Source: Deltaproteobacteria bacterium
GTDB lineage: Bacteria; Lernaellota; Lernaellaia; JACKCT01
Reading direction: 5' to 3'
DNA: 64,000 nucleotides
Assembly: GCA_020845895.1 (NCBI GenBank)
Contig: JADLEX010000027.1
Span: forward strand, 1-64,000
Shown: positions 53,416 to 61,546 of the stretch, piece by piece
Position numbering within the stretch: position 1 is the stretch's first letter
Layout: every line of letters begins with the position of its first letter
Notes under the pieces: model-generated
The model's input: the letters and a program-made list of their open reading frames with translations, nothing else
The model's database searches: none
Told to the model about the DNA's origin: nothing
Program-made: the position numbers and the translations under genes

Positions 53416-53590
53416 CGACACCGAAGATGCCCGTAAATATTGGGCATTTCTCGAGGAGAACGCCGCCGTAGTCAAACAATGGCCGGAGTGGAAGCGAGGT
53501 GCGCGGCCGGCATCGGAGAAACTGGAGGTTCGGTCGGCGGATTCAACCGGCGCTGCAATGGAGAATGGCGCGGAGCGAAAATCTAAATAA
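53399..53590 (+). CDS. Small protein overlapping the avcD 3' end
   Basis: A 63-residue protein starting at ATG 53399, with GGAGG seven bases upstream; it overlaps avcD by 17 bases in another frame. It contains DDTEDARKYWAFLEENAAVVKQWPEWKR; an Ala-x-x-Val-x-x-Trp-Pro-x-Trp-Lys-Arg block stands out. It is acidic then basic, with no membrane helix. The overlap and strong ribosome site indicate it is a real, coupled gene, probably an accessory or antitoxin-like member of the module. Function unknown. Confidence 0.7.
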   Translation: MKVRRDDTEDARKYWAFLEENAAVVKQWPEWKRGARPASEKLEVRSADSTGAAMENGAERKSK

Positions 53591-53633
53591 TCAAGCTGGA
53601 TAGCGACAATCGCGATCAGGCGTCGTTCTGCAC

Positions 53634-54569
53634 TTACCTGCGCGCCCGGCGACGTCGCCACAGCGCTCGAAGCACCAGCCAGCCCGGGATCAGGATCACC
53701 AGCCAGGGCGTCAGCGCCACGGCGAAGTTCACCAGACCGCCCGTGAGCGCCATGATCCCGCGCACGCTGCCCTTGAAGCGCGGCCCGGCGTTCTCCAACG
53801 CCGACACCAGCGGCGAGAACACGCTGTCGGGCGGCACGACCTGCTGCGTGACCTCCTGATACATCGACACGCGCAGCGTGGACAGCGAGATCCGGTCGTC
53901 GAGCCCGCGCAGCGAGCCCTGCATCGACTCGATCTCCAGACGCAGCCGCGCCAGCTCGCGTTCCACGTCGAGCAGGTCCTTGAACTGGTAGCTCTTGTCC
54001 TGAATGAGCTGTTCGAGCCGCGCGGCCAGCGCCTCCTGCGTCTTGATGCGCCGGTCGAGATCGACGTACTGGTCCGTCACGTCGGTGACGTCGAACCCTT
54101 CTTCCTCCACGTGGCCGAGCGCGCGAACCTTTTCAACGAAGGACAAAAACCCGCTCGCGGGAATTCGCAGTGTCACGTCGGTGTTCTTCGCGCTCGTGTA
54201 GCTTTGCGCGTTGACGTTCGACACGAATCCGCCCGCCGCAGCGGCCATCTGCTCCAGCGACGCGCGCGCGGCGTCCACGTCCTTCACCTTCACGCGCATG
54301 TGGCCGTCGCGGATGAGCTTGCGTCCCTGGAGCGCGACGTTCTCGGCAACCTGCCCTTCGCCGCCCGCGCTGACGCCGCCCATGCCTTCGCCGGTGGCGT
54401 CCTTGACGAGGAGATCCGCGGGTTTGCTCTCGGCCGCCCCCGTCGGGGCCATCTCGGCGAGCATGGGCTCCGCGGGCGGCCCGCCGGCAACGTCGAATTT
54501 CTGGCACGAAACGGCCACGGCGAGCATTGCGCACAGGGCGAGAATGGCGAGCAAAGGGCGGCGCGTCAT
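53634..54569 (-). CDS. DUF4349 lipoprotein
   Basis: A 311-residue predicted lipoprotein: MTRRPLLAILALCAMLAVAVSC (Cys 22), a linker, then a DUF4349 core (RKLIRDGHMRVKVKDVDAARASLEQMAAAAGGFVSNVNA; VTLRIPASGFLSFVEKVRALGHVEEEGFDVTDVTDQYVDLDRRI). A coiled coil follows (KTQEALAARLEQLIQDKS...VERELARLRLEIESM), then a C-terminal membrane helix (LTPWLVILIPGWLVLRALW) ending in RRRRARR. DUF4349 proteins are widespread; function unknown. Confidence 0.88.
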   Translation of the reverse strand: MTRRPLLAILALCAMLAVAVSCQKFDVAGGPPAEPMLAEMAPTGAAESKPADLLVKDATGEGMGGVSAGGEGQVAENVALQGRKLIRDGHMRVKVKDVDAARASLEQMAAAAGGFVSNVNAQSYTSAKNTDVTLRIPASGFLSFVEKVRALGHVEEEGFDVTDVTDQYVDLDRRIKTQEALAARLEQLIQDKSYQFKDLLDVERELARLRLEIESMQGSLRGLDDRISLSTLRVSMYQEVTQQVVPPDSVFSPLVSALENAGPRFKGSVRGIMALTGGLVNFAVALTPWLVILIPGWLVLRALWRRRRARR

Positions 54570-54739
54570 GACCGGCTCCGGGACGAGAGGGCTCGATCAT
54601 AGGAGAAACGCGCCCGGCCGGAAATGTTCCCGCGGTACGGGGCTCGGCCGAAGGTTTCACAGGCTCGACTCTGACGGGCCGCGGACATCCTCGAATTCCG
54701 TGTCGTGTCTCCGGACTCCCATTCTTTGCTCCACGTAGC

Positions 54740-54886
54740 TCATTCGTGGTCTGCGCGGGGCACACCTCGGCGAAACTCGGACCGGTCAATCCCGGGCAGG
54801 CGATCTACGCCCTCACCAACCCGATCTGGGTGGACATCGACGACAACGGCGTCTTCGACCCGCCGGGGCTGCCGGTGGTGGATTGA
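54740..54886 (+). pseudogene. 3' remnant of a secreted metal-dependent hydrolase-type gene
   Basis: In one frame the stretch reads GHTSAKLGPVNPGQAIYALTNPIWVD then IDDNGVFDPPGLP before TGA at 54884. The ALTNPIWVDxDxNGxFxPPG ending is the usual C-terminus of CehA/McbA-type (PHP-fold) proteins in such genomes. The frame upstream has no start codon or recognisable domain, so only the tail remains. The family call is from memory of the end motif. Confidence 0.5.
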
Positions 54887-54890
54887 TTCC

Positions 54891-55084
54891 GTAAGCGGAC
54901 GCTTACGTCGATCGAGCCGCGACCATGGTGCCCGACAGAGCTGCGACCGCGAGGGAGCGGTTCGCGGACTGAAGTAGTATGCCGTATCGACGTGACCAAC
55001 CCTCTCCACCCGACGACGGTCGGTTGGATTTGACCGATTCGTTTGCGAAGGTATGACCGCTCCCTCACGGTCGCGGCGCTGTCG
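54891..55084. repeat. Palindromic intergenic element with 29-bp inverted arms
   Basis: GTAAGCG-GA-CGCTTAC hairpin at 54891-54906. Then inverted arms at 54933-54961 and 55056-55084 match at 26 of 29 positions (ACCGCTCCCTC core). No ORF is inside. It looks like a small non-autonomous element next to the gene remnant; the gap 54887-55152 holds nothing else. Confidence 0.7.
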
Positions 55085-55152
55085 TCGCGACGCGGCACGC
55101 GTCAGCGCGACCAACAACCAAAAACCCCGCAGCGTGTTCTCGCCCCCCCCCG

Positions 55153-57222
55153 CTACACGATCAATTTCACGGCCTCAAGCACGGCTTGGATCGTTTCGAG
55201 CAGGTCGATCAGCGCGGCGGGCATGTCGAGATTCGCAAGCAGGTCCGCCGGCAGGCCGAGGCCGGCGACAAGCTCCTTCACGTCCGTCTCCTGCAAAATG
55301 CCGGGGATGCCGAACGTGCCTTCGAGTTTGAGCAGATTTTTGGGAATCAGGTCGTCGGATTGGTCGTCGATTTCGGCCATGATCGCGTTGATCCCCGCGA
55401 TGAGGTCGTCGATCCCCGCGATGATCTCGTCGATCGCGTCGTCGGCCTCGGATTTCGTCGCCCGCTGCGCGAACGCACGATGCGCGTCGCGGATCGCCGC
55501 AAACCACCCCGCCGCGCCGTGCGGAAGCGCGAACGACTTTTCGCCGCCACCCAGCAGCGCGAGGCCGCCCGACAGAACGTGCGCGACGGCGTCCACGAGA
55601 TACGCTTCGCCCAGATCGTATTCGCGCTTGCCCACCGCGTTGTGGCCGCCCGACTCGATGATGAGCAGCCGTTCGAGCCGCGACGAAAATTCCGCGTTCG
55701 CCTCGGCGCCCGCCATGCGCGCCGACACCGATTGCAACACCGGTCGCTGCGTGGCGATCCACGCGATCACGCCGTCCATGTCCGTCTCGCCCACGTATTC
55801 CTTGTCGAGCTGTTGCACGACGCCCACGCCCACCCGCACCGTGTCCACCAGTGCGTCGAAGAACAGCGCCTCGCTGTCGGCGGGGTTCGCGCCCAGCGCC
55901 TCGGCGAACGAGCCCTTGGCGCGGTCGAAGTTGCCGCGCGCCAAATGAAACTTGCCGCACGTCGAGCCCTCGCATGGGATTGGATGCTCGACGTAGGTCT
56001 CGTCGGCCTTGCGGATCGTGGCCCGCGCGAGGACGCGCTCGCGCCCGATCTCCTCGCGCGCGGTCGCGGCCAACAGAAACGCGCCGATGCCGTACGAGAC
56101 GTTTTCGCCCTTCATCACCTGGTTGTAGTACGCCAGGTCGCCCGGCGAGGTGCCGTACGACACGCCCAGCAGCAGCGTGTCCTGCGCCGCATCCTCGGCG
56201 ATCTCGCGCATCGCGCCCGCGATCCAGCGCTCGATCCAGTCGATCGACGCGGCGCGGTCGGTGCGTCCGTCGCGCACCGCCGTGGCGAGGCCGTAGGCGA
56301 ACAGCAGCCCCGCGCTCGTCTCCTGGTACGACGACGCCGCGTTCACGATCGTGTGGAAGCGCCCGTCGGGCGGCGTCGCGGCGACGATCGACGCGCGCAT
56401 GGCGTCGAGATCCGCTTCGAGGTCGAACTCCAGATCGGCGCGCGCGGATTCGGGCAGGCGCGCGGCGGCGATGTTCTGCGCGGCAAAGACCCAGCCGTTG
56501 CCGCGCCCCCAGAAGAGCGCCTCGGAGGGCGCGACCTCGCCCGTGTCGTCGTCGTAGCGGTGGCGGTAGAGCCCCGTCGCGTCGTCGCGCAGATGCTTGC
56601 GAAAGACGTTGAGCTGGTGTGCGTATTCGCGCGCGGGGGCATCGTCGCCCACGGCGTCGGCGTAGTCCATCAGAAACGGCCCGATCATGAACAACGAGTC
56701 GATCCACAGCTCGTTGCCGCTGATCCAGCCCAGGTGGTTGAGTCCGCCGTCGCTCGTGCGTCCGGCCTTGTTTTCGATGTAATCCCACGCGTCGTCGCCC
56801 ACGGCGAGGTAGCGGTCGTCGCCGGTCGCGCGCCACGCGAGCAGGGCGACGGCGGCCGGCACGGCGGTGTCGGAGCTGGCGATGGTGTAGCCCGCGTCGA
56901 TGTGGTGATCGAGCCAGGCGAGGGCGTAGTCGGCGTATGACGCGTCGCCGGTGACGCGCGACAGATCCATCAGGCCCATCATCAGCACGGCGGCGTCCCA
57001 ACTCCACGCGAGCGCCGCCGGGTCATGGTACGCGGTCCACGAGTCGGCGAGCGCGACCGCCGTCGCCGGAACCTCGTCCTCGGTCGCCGCGTCATCGTCG
57101 TCGCCGACCACGTCGGGCGATTCCCACTCGCTCGGTTCGCCGCCCTCGTCGCACCCAGCGACGGCGAACGCCGCGACAAGGGTAAACAGGACGGCGAGGA
57201 CAATGACCCACGGACGGAGCAT
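55153..57222 (-). CDS. GH88/GH105-like (alpha/alpha toroid) lipoprotein
   Basis: A 689-residue predicted lipoprotein: MLRPWVIVLAVLFTLVAAFAVAGC (Cys 24), then an acidic linker (VVGDDDDAATEDE). Residues about 60-390 resemble unsaturated glucuronyl/rhamnogalacturonyl hydrolases: GNELWIDSLFMIGPFLMDYA, LYRHRYDDDTGEVAPSEALFWGRGNGWV and TSAGLLFAYGLATAVRDGR. The C-terminal 300 residues are helical and unlike the family. A GH88/105 catalytic Asp candidate is in the NELWIDSLFM stretch. Substrate unknown; polysaccharide oligomers likely. GGGGA lies four bases before the ATG. Confidence 0.75.
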   Translation of the reverse strand: MLRPWVIVLAVLFTLVAAFAVAGCDEGGEPSEWESPDVVGDDDDAATEDEVPATAVALADSWTAYHDPAALAWSWDAAVLMMGLMDLSRVTGDASYADYALAWLDHHIDAGYTIASSDTAVPAAVALLAWRATGDDRYLAVGDDAWDYIENKAGRTSDGGLNHLGWISGNELWIDSLFMIGPFLMDYADAVGDDAPAREYAHQLNVFRKHLRDDATGLYRHRYDDDTGEVAPSEALFWGRGNGWVFAAQNIAAARLPESARADLEFDLEADLDAMRASIVAATPPDGRFHTIVNAASSYQETSAGLLFAYGLATAVRDGRTDRAASIDWIERWIAGAMREIAEDAAQDTLLLGVSYGTSPGDLAYYNQVMKGENVSYGIGAFLLAATAREEIGRERVLARATIRKADETYVEHPIPCEGSTCGKFHLARGNFDRAKGSFAEALGANPADSEALFFDALVDTVRVGVGVVQQLDKEYVGETDMDGVIAWIATQRPVLQSVSARMAGAEANAEFSSRLERLLIIESGGHNAVGKREYDLGEAYLVDAVAHVLSGGLALLGGGEKSFALPHGAAGWFAAIRDAHRAFAQRATKSEADDAIDEIIAGIDDLIAGINAIMAEIDDQSDDLIPKNLLKLEGTFGIPGILQETDVKELVAGLGLPADLLANLDMPAALIDLLETIQAVLEAVKLIV

Positions 57223-57410
57223 GCGTTCCCCCGGTTGGGCGGTCGGTGACCGGACGGGCATCAGGTTAGCACCGCGACGCGGAAAGTCTCAACCGCATCG
57301 TCGCCGGATTTCCCGGGACCAGATTCGAAACACGTGGCGCAATGGAACGGCCGACCCCGAATCGCTTCGGGACCGGCCGTCGGGAAAATTCGATGGATTT
57401 GCGCGACGCG

Positions 57411-57923
57411 CTAGAAGTAGCACATCGTGTCGGTCAGGCAGGTCGGAGGATCGACGAGATCGCAGCAGACCAGACCAAGGCAACATTCGCCCATTCCCGG
57501 CGTGCAGTAGCTTTCCTGGGGGAGGCATTCATAGCCGCTGTCGTCATCACCCGCGTCGTCGTCCGCGCTCCCGCCGCAGTCCTCCGCGCAATCGCCGTTC
57601 ACGGCGCCGCCATAGCAGTTCAGCAGATTGATGTAGTTCTCGTTCGCCTGACACTCGGCGGATGTGGACGAGGTGGACACGCACGTCACGCACGCGTCGT
57701 CCCCGCCGCAGGCATCGAACTCGGCGCAGCACTCGGAATTGACGCAGGAATTGCACCCGCCGTCCGACTCGTCCTCGAACGCGGGTTCGCCGCACCATTC
57801 GTCGCCGCCGCCCGAACCGCCGTCGTCGTCGTTATCGTCATCGTCGTCTCCGCATGAGCATCCCTGATAAGCGAACGCGGCGATCACGATCGCGACCGCA
57901 AACCCAAAAACGTTCCACGCCAT
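57411..57923 (-). CDS. Asp-rich, Cys-rich lipoprotein
   Basis: A 170-residue predicted lipoprotein: MAWNVFGFAVAIVIAAFAYQGC, then CGDDDDDNDDDGGSGGGD. The body has more than twenty Cys in a knottin-like spacing (DGGCNSCVNSECCAEFDACGGDDACVTC, about residues 57-85) and ends TDTMCYF. A second acidic run (SADDDAGDDDSG) separates two Cys-rich modules. The start ATG 57923 begins the signal peptide. Probably disulfide-stabilised at the cell surface; function unknown. Confidence 0.75.
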   Translation of the reverse strand: MAWNVFGFAVAIVIAAFAYQGCSCGDDDDDNDDDGGSGGGDEWCGEPAFEDESDGGCNSCVNSECCAEFDACGGDDACVTCVSTSSTSAECQANENYINLLNCYGGAVNGDCAEDCGGSADDDAGDDDSGYECLPQESYCTPGMGECCLGLVCCDLVDPPTCLTDTMCYF

Positions 57924-58096
57924 GCAAACGCCCTTTCCCCGAGAGAAGTGAGACCTGTCACTCCCGTTTACCAGACGCGGGAGCCGCGGTCCATCCTCGG
58001 ACAGCCCGTCCCGCCCGAATATTTCTGACACAAACTGCCACTTGACACGGCGTGACGCCAAATCGACATTGGCCGCCATCGACCTCGGAGTTGCAC

Positions 58097-59194
58097 ATGA
58101 ATATTCGATCGATCCCGTTGATGGTGGTGCTGGCGTGGATGTTGCTTTTTCCCGGCTGCCGGGGCGACGATTCGCCTTCGTCGGACTCGGGCGCAACCGG
58201 AGATGATGACGACACGGATGACGACGTGAGCGACGACGATCTCGCCGACGATGACGCCGATGACGATGCGGCCGACGATGACGACACGGGCGACGACGAT
58301 ACCGAAATCCCGCCCGATCCGATCGATCCCGGACCGCACGCTTTTGCCTTCACGGACGTCACGTTCTTCGATCCGAGTTCGAACGACGACCAGCCGATCC
58401 GCGTGTACTACCCGTCGGCGGACGGCGGCGCGTCGGTGGACGATGCCGACGGCCCGTGCCCCGTGGTCATCTTCGGGCCGGGCTTCAGCGCGCCGATGAG
58501 TCTGTACTTTTCCTACGGCGAGCACCTCGCCACGCACGGCTTCGTCGTCATTTTCCGCAACAGCTACGTCATTGCGCATCAGGCGCTTTCGGTGACCACT
58601 TCGGCGCTGATCGACTGGGCCGAGGCCGAGGCGCAAGACGCCGGCTCGCTCTTCTTCGAAAAAATCGACCCGGCGCGCATCGGCACGTCGGGGCATTCGA
58701 TGGGCGGGAAGATTGCCTTGCTCGCGGCGCATGACGATCCGCGCGTGACGGCGGCGGGAACGGTGGACCCGGTGGACACGAGCCCGCTGCCGGGCCCGGC
58801 GTACCCGTCCGTGACGCCCGAGCTCATGCCCGCGATCACGATTCCCACGCTGCTGATCGGCGGTTCCGACGGCGGACCCTGCGCGCCGGCAAACGGCAAC
58901 TACCACGAGTACTTCACGGTCGCGAACGCGCCCGCCATCGAGATTCGCATCGAGCTAAGCGGCCACGTCACGTTCTGCGATCTGCCCGACGCGATCATCG
59001 ACCTCGCCGGCATCATCTGCCCCACGGGCGGCGCCGAGGACTACGAGTTGATACGCGCGCTCTCGCGCCGATATCTGACGGCGTTCTTCAAATTCCGTTT
59101 GAACGGCGAGGCCGGATACGATTACTATGTCACCGGCGGCGGCATCATGGACGACGTGAACGCCGGGCTGGTCGCGGTCGACGTGAAGGAGTAA
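58097..59194 (+). CDS. Alpha/beta hydrolase lipoprotein (chlorophyllase/PETase-like fold)
   Basis: A 365-residue predicted lipoprotein: MNIRSIPLMVVLAWMLLFPGC (Cys 21), then about 50 residues of DDD-type linker. The hydrolase domain carries CPVVIFGPGFSAPMSLYFSYGEHLATHGFVV (oxyanion region), the nucleophile elbow GTSGHSMGGKIALLAAH (Ser in GHSMGG), and SGHVTFCD for the His. Similar to the dienelactone/chlorophyllase group; substrate unknown. GGAG lies six bases before the ATG. The TetR gene starts 28 bp later, so the two probably form an operon. Confidence 0.85.
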   Translation: MNIRSIPLMVVLAWMLLFPGCRGDDSPSSDSGATGDDDDTDDDVSDDDLADDDADDDAADDDDTGDDDTEIPPDPIDPGPHAFAFTDVTFFDPSSNDDQPIRVYYPSADGGASVDDADGPCPVVIFGPGFSAPMSLYFSYGEHLATHGFVVIFRNSYVIAHQALSVTTSALIDWAEAEAQDAGSLFFEKIDPARIGTSGHSMGGKIALLAAHDDPRVTAAGTVDPVDTSPLPGPAYPSVTPELMPAITIPTLLIGGSDGGPCAPANGNYHEYFTVANAPAIEIRIELSGHVTFCDLPDAIIDLAGIICPTGGAEDYELIRALSRRYLTAFFKFRLNGEAGYDYYVTGGGIMDDVNAGLVAVDVKE

Positions 59195-59222
59195 GCAGGA
59201 GCGTTCGCAAGGAGGCCGCCAC

Positions 59223-59822
59223 ATGAAACCACGCCCCGTCACGCGCGAGCGAAAGAAGGCCCGGACCCGCGACGCGATCTTTCGCGCGGCGGTGGAACTC
59301 GCCGAGCGTCACGGCTTCGACTGCACGAGCATCGACGACATCGCCATCGCGGCGGACATCTCGCCACGCACGTTCTTCCGATATTTCCCGGCCAAGGACC
59401 ACGTGATGTTCCCCTACCACGCGGACTACGTGGCGCGGTTCCGCGAGTTGTTGCGCCGATCGTCCACCGGCGGCGATCCGATGGCCGCGGTGCGCGCGGT
59501 GCTGGGCGAAATGGCCGACGCCTACACGGCCGCGCGCGCCGACCACGTGCGCCTCTCGCGGATCATCTCGAACTCGACCGCGCTCGTCGCTCGAAGTGTC
59601 GTGCTCGACGCGGACTGGGAAACGGCCATCGCCGCCGCCTTCGCCGGTCGAGGCCGCGTGAGCGCCGCCCGCGCCCGCGACGCGGCACTGCGTGCCGGCA
59701 TCGTCATGGGCGCCGTCAGCGCCGTGATGCGCGCGTGGTACGCGGGCGAGGGCAAAGGCGACCTGCGCGCGATGGGCGCCGCCGCTCTCGATCTCGTCGA
59801 GCGTGGACTGGGGACGCGTTGA
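59223..59822 (+). CDS. TetR/AcrR-family transcriptional regulator
   Basis: A 199-residue repressor. The N-terminal HTH (about residues 14-60) has TRDAIFRAAVELAERHGFDCTSIDDIAIAADISPRTFFRYFPAKDHVMFPY, the TetR pattern. The C-terminal ligand-binding half is all-helical. GGAGG with good spacing precedes the ATG. It follows the hydrolase gene by 28 bp and may control it; no operator was identified with confidence. Confidence 0.93.
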   Translation: MKPRPVTRERKKARTRDAIFRAAVELAERHGFDCTSIDDIAIAADISPRTFFRYFPAKDHVMFPYHADYVARFRELLRRSSTGGDPMAAVRAVLGEMADAYTAARADHVRLSRIISNSTALVARSVVLDADWETAIAAAFAGRGRVSAARARDAALRAGIVMGAVSAVMRAWYAGEGKGDLRAMGAAALDLVERGLGTR

Positions 59823-59881
59823 TCGTCGGCCAACGCAAGAGAAGCGACGGCACCCGCGGCGCGGACACGAAATGGGAAAAT

Positions 59882-59907
59882 GCCCGAACCCGCGTACGGG
59901 TTCGGGC
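59882..59907. terminator. Bidirectional terminator between TetR and EF-hand genes
   Basis: An 11-bp stem (GCCCGAACCCG facing CGGGTTCGGGC) with a CGTA loop; on the minus strand it ends ATTTTCCC, serving the EF-hand gene that stops at 59932. Confidence 0.75.
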
Positions 59908-59931
59908 TTCGAACCGGAGTGCGTGACCCTT

Positions 59932-60558
59932 CTAGACCTTCAGGCTGATCGTCGCCGCGGTTGTCTCGATCTTGATGTTCTTGCGGTAGTCCTCCGCTTT
60001 CTCGTTGCGAAGCTTCTCCATTTCGGATTCGAACTCGTCCCGATCGATCTTGCCGTCGCCGTTCGCGTCCAGACGTTCGAACAGCTCGGCGGCGTCGGGC
60101 GCGCCTTCGGGCTTTTCGCCCAGAGCCGCCAGCGCGTTGGCGAGTTCGTCCTGCGTGACCGTTCCGTCTTCGTCCTCGTCGGCATCCGAGAACAACTGGG
60201 CGGCGTCGGGCGGCGGGCCCATGGGCGGCGAGCCCATGGGCGGCGACCCGCCCGCGCTGCCGCGAACCGCGTTCAGGAACGTCTTGACCCCGCTCGCGTA
60301 CTCGTCTTCGCCGAGCGACCCGTCGCCGTCCGTGTCCATGTCGGACATGAGCGACGCCACGTCCACCACAGCGCTCGCCGAGCCGTGTCTCGACGCCGCC
60401 TCGGAGATTTCCGCCGACAACTCGTCCTCGTCGATCTTGCCGTCGCCGTTCGCGTCGATTTTTTTGAACAGATCCTTGGGATCGAGGCGTCCCGCCTCGG
60501 GGCCGCGCATCCCTCCGGTTGCCGCGATTCCGGTCATGCCGGTCCGCGAAGTCACCAT
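59932..60558 (-). CDS. EF-hand protein with four calcium loops
   Basis: A 208-residue protein without a signal peptide. Four EF-hand loops: DANGDGKIDEDE, DTDGDGSLGEDE, DEDEDGTVTQDE and DANGDGKIDRDE, in two pairs separated by a Pro/Gly linker (GGSPPMGSPPMGPPPD). Each has acidic residues at loop positions 1, 3, 5 and 12. Start ATG 60558 is the likely one (a GTG at 60633 would extend it). The layout recalls XopAW-type EF-hand proteins. It is divergent from the two-component operon, with 268 bp between. It may be a calcium buffer or sensor. Confidence 0.85.
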   Translation of the reverse strand: MVTSRTGMTGIAATGGMRGPEAGRLDPKDLFKKIDANGDGKIDEDELSAEISEAASRHGSASAVVDVASLMSDMDTDGDGSLGEDEYASGVKTFLNAVRGSAGGSPPMGSPPMGPPPDAAQLFSDADEDEDGTVTQDELANALAALGEKPEGAPDAAELFERLDANGDGKIDRDEFESEMEKLRNEKAEDYRKNIKIETTAATISLKV

Positions 60559-60780
60559 ATCTTGCCGCCTCGTCTCCGGTTGACGGCGTCCAGTGCCGAT
60601 AGGGCCCGTTCCCTCGGAATTCAGATCCGTCACTCTTGCCGTACTTATCGAGCGCCATCAACAAAAACTGTGTCGCAATCTTGTATCGGATTGTGAACGC
60701 GGCGTTGGGGATACCGTCGGTGACGAACGGATACATTCAGATTGTTGCCAAGCCCCTCCACATCCGTGTATCCCGCCGGG

Positions 60781-60820
60781 TGATGCGCATCGCGGAGTCC
60801 TGACGCGCATCGCGGAGTCC
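60781..60820. repeat. Tandem 20-bp repeat before the response regulator gene
   Basis: Two copies of TGATGCGCATCGCGGAGTCC head to tail (one base differs) just before the start at 60827. A 20-bp period places both copies on the same DNA face, as in tandem sites of OmpR-family regulators; the GGAG of the second copy is also the ribosome site. Confidence 0.7.
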
Positions 60821-60826
60821 ATCGTC

Positions 60827-61546
60827 ATGACGCCGGACGGCATGCCCCGAATCCTTCTCGTCGAGGACGACGCCAGACTGGCGGACGTGGTCGCCGAATA
60901 TCTGCGTTCTCACGGCATGGAGGTCGCCATCGAGGCGCGCGGCGACCGGGCTGTCACCCGCATCGTCGACGAATGTCCCGACCTCGTGATTCTCGACATC
61001 ATGTTGCCGGGACTCGACGGCTTCACCGTCTGTCGCCGCGTGCGCCCCGAATTCGCCGGGCCCATTCTCATGATGACCGCGCGCGGCGACGAGGTGGATG
61101 AGATCGTCGGGCTCGAAATCGGCGCCGACGACTATCTCGCCAAGCCCGTGCAGCCGCGGCGCCTCCTCACGCGAATCCTCACGCTGCTGCGCCGCGCGAC
61201 GCGCGCCGACGGCCCTTGGCCGCCGCCCCGCGACGACCACCCGCGCATCGTTCTGGGCGATCTGGTGGTGGATCCGCGATGTCGATCCGCCCACCTCGCC
61301 GGACGCGAAGTCGATCTGACCACCGCGGAGTTCGATCTCCTGCACCTGCTCGCGAGTCACGCGGGGGACGTGGTCTCGCGCGACCGCATCTATACCGTGC
61401 TGCGCGGCATCGACTACGACGGTCTCGACCGGTCCGCCGACCTGCGCGTCGCGCGCCTGAGAAAAAAACTCGGCGACGACGCCCGCCAACCCGCGCTCAT
61501 CAAATCGGTGCGCGGCGCGGGCTACCTGATGGCGAAACGGACGTGA
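60827..61546 (+). CDS. OmpR-family response regulator (RstA-like)
   Basis: A 239-residue regulator. The receiver domain (about residues 6-120) has RILLVEDDARL, phosphoacceptor Asp in LVILDIMLPGLDGF, Thr in ILMMTARGDEV, and Lys in DDYLAKPVQPRRLL. The DNA-binding winged helix is at about 145-238 (VDLTTAEFDLLHLLASHAGDVVSRDRIY; DRSADLRVARLRKKLG; IKSVRGAGYLM). A second in-frame ATG at 60842 is an alternative start. It overlaps the histidine kinase gene by four bases. Confidence 0.96.
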   Translation: MTPDGMPRILLVEDDARLADVVAEYLRSHGMEVAIEARGDRAVTRIVDECPDLVILDIMLPGLDGFTVCRRVRPEFAGPILMMTARGDEVDEIVGLEIGADDYLAKPVQPRRLLTRILTLLRRATRADGPWPPPRDDHPRIVLGDLVVDPRCRSAHLAGREVDLTTAEFDLLHLLASHAGDVVSRDRIYTVLRGIDYDGLDRSADLRVARLRKKLGDDARQPALIKSVRGAGYLMAKRT

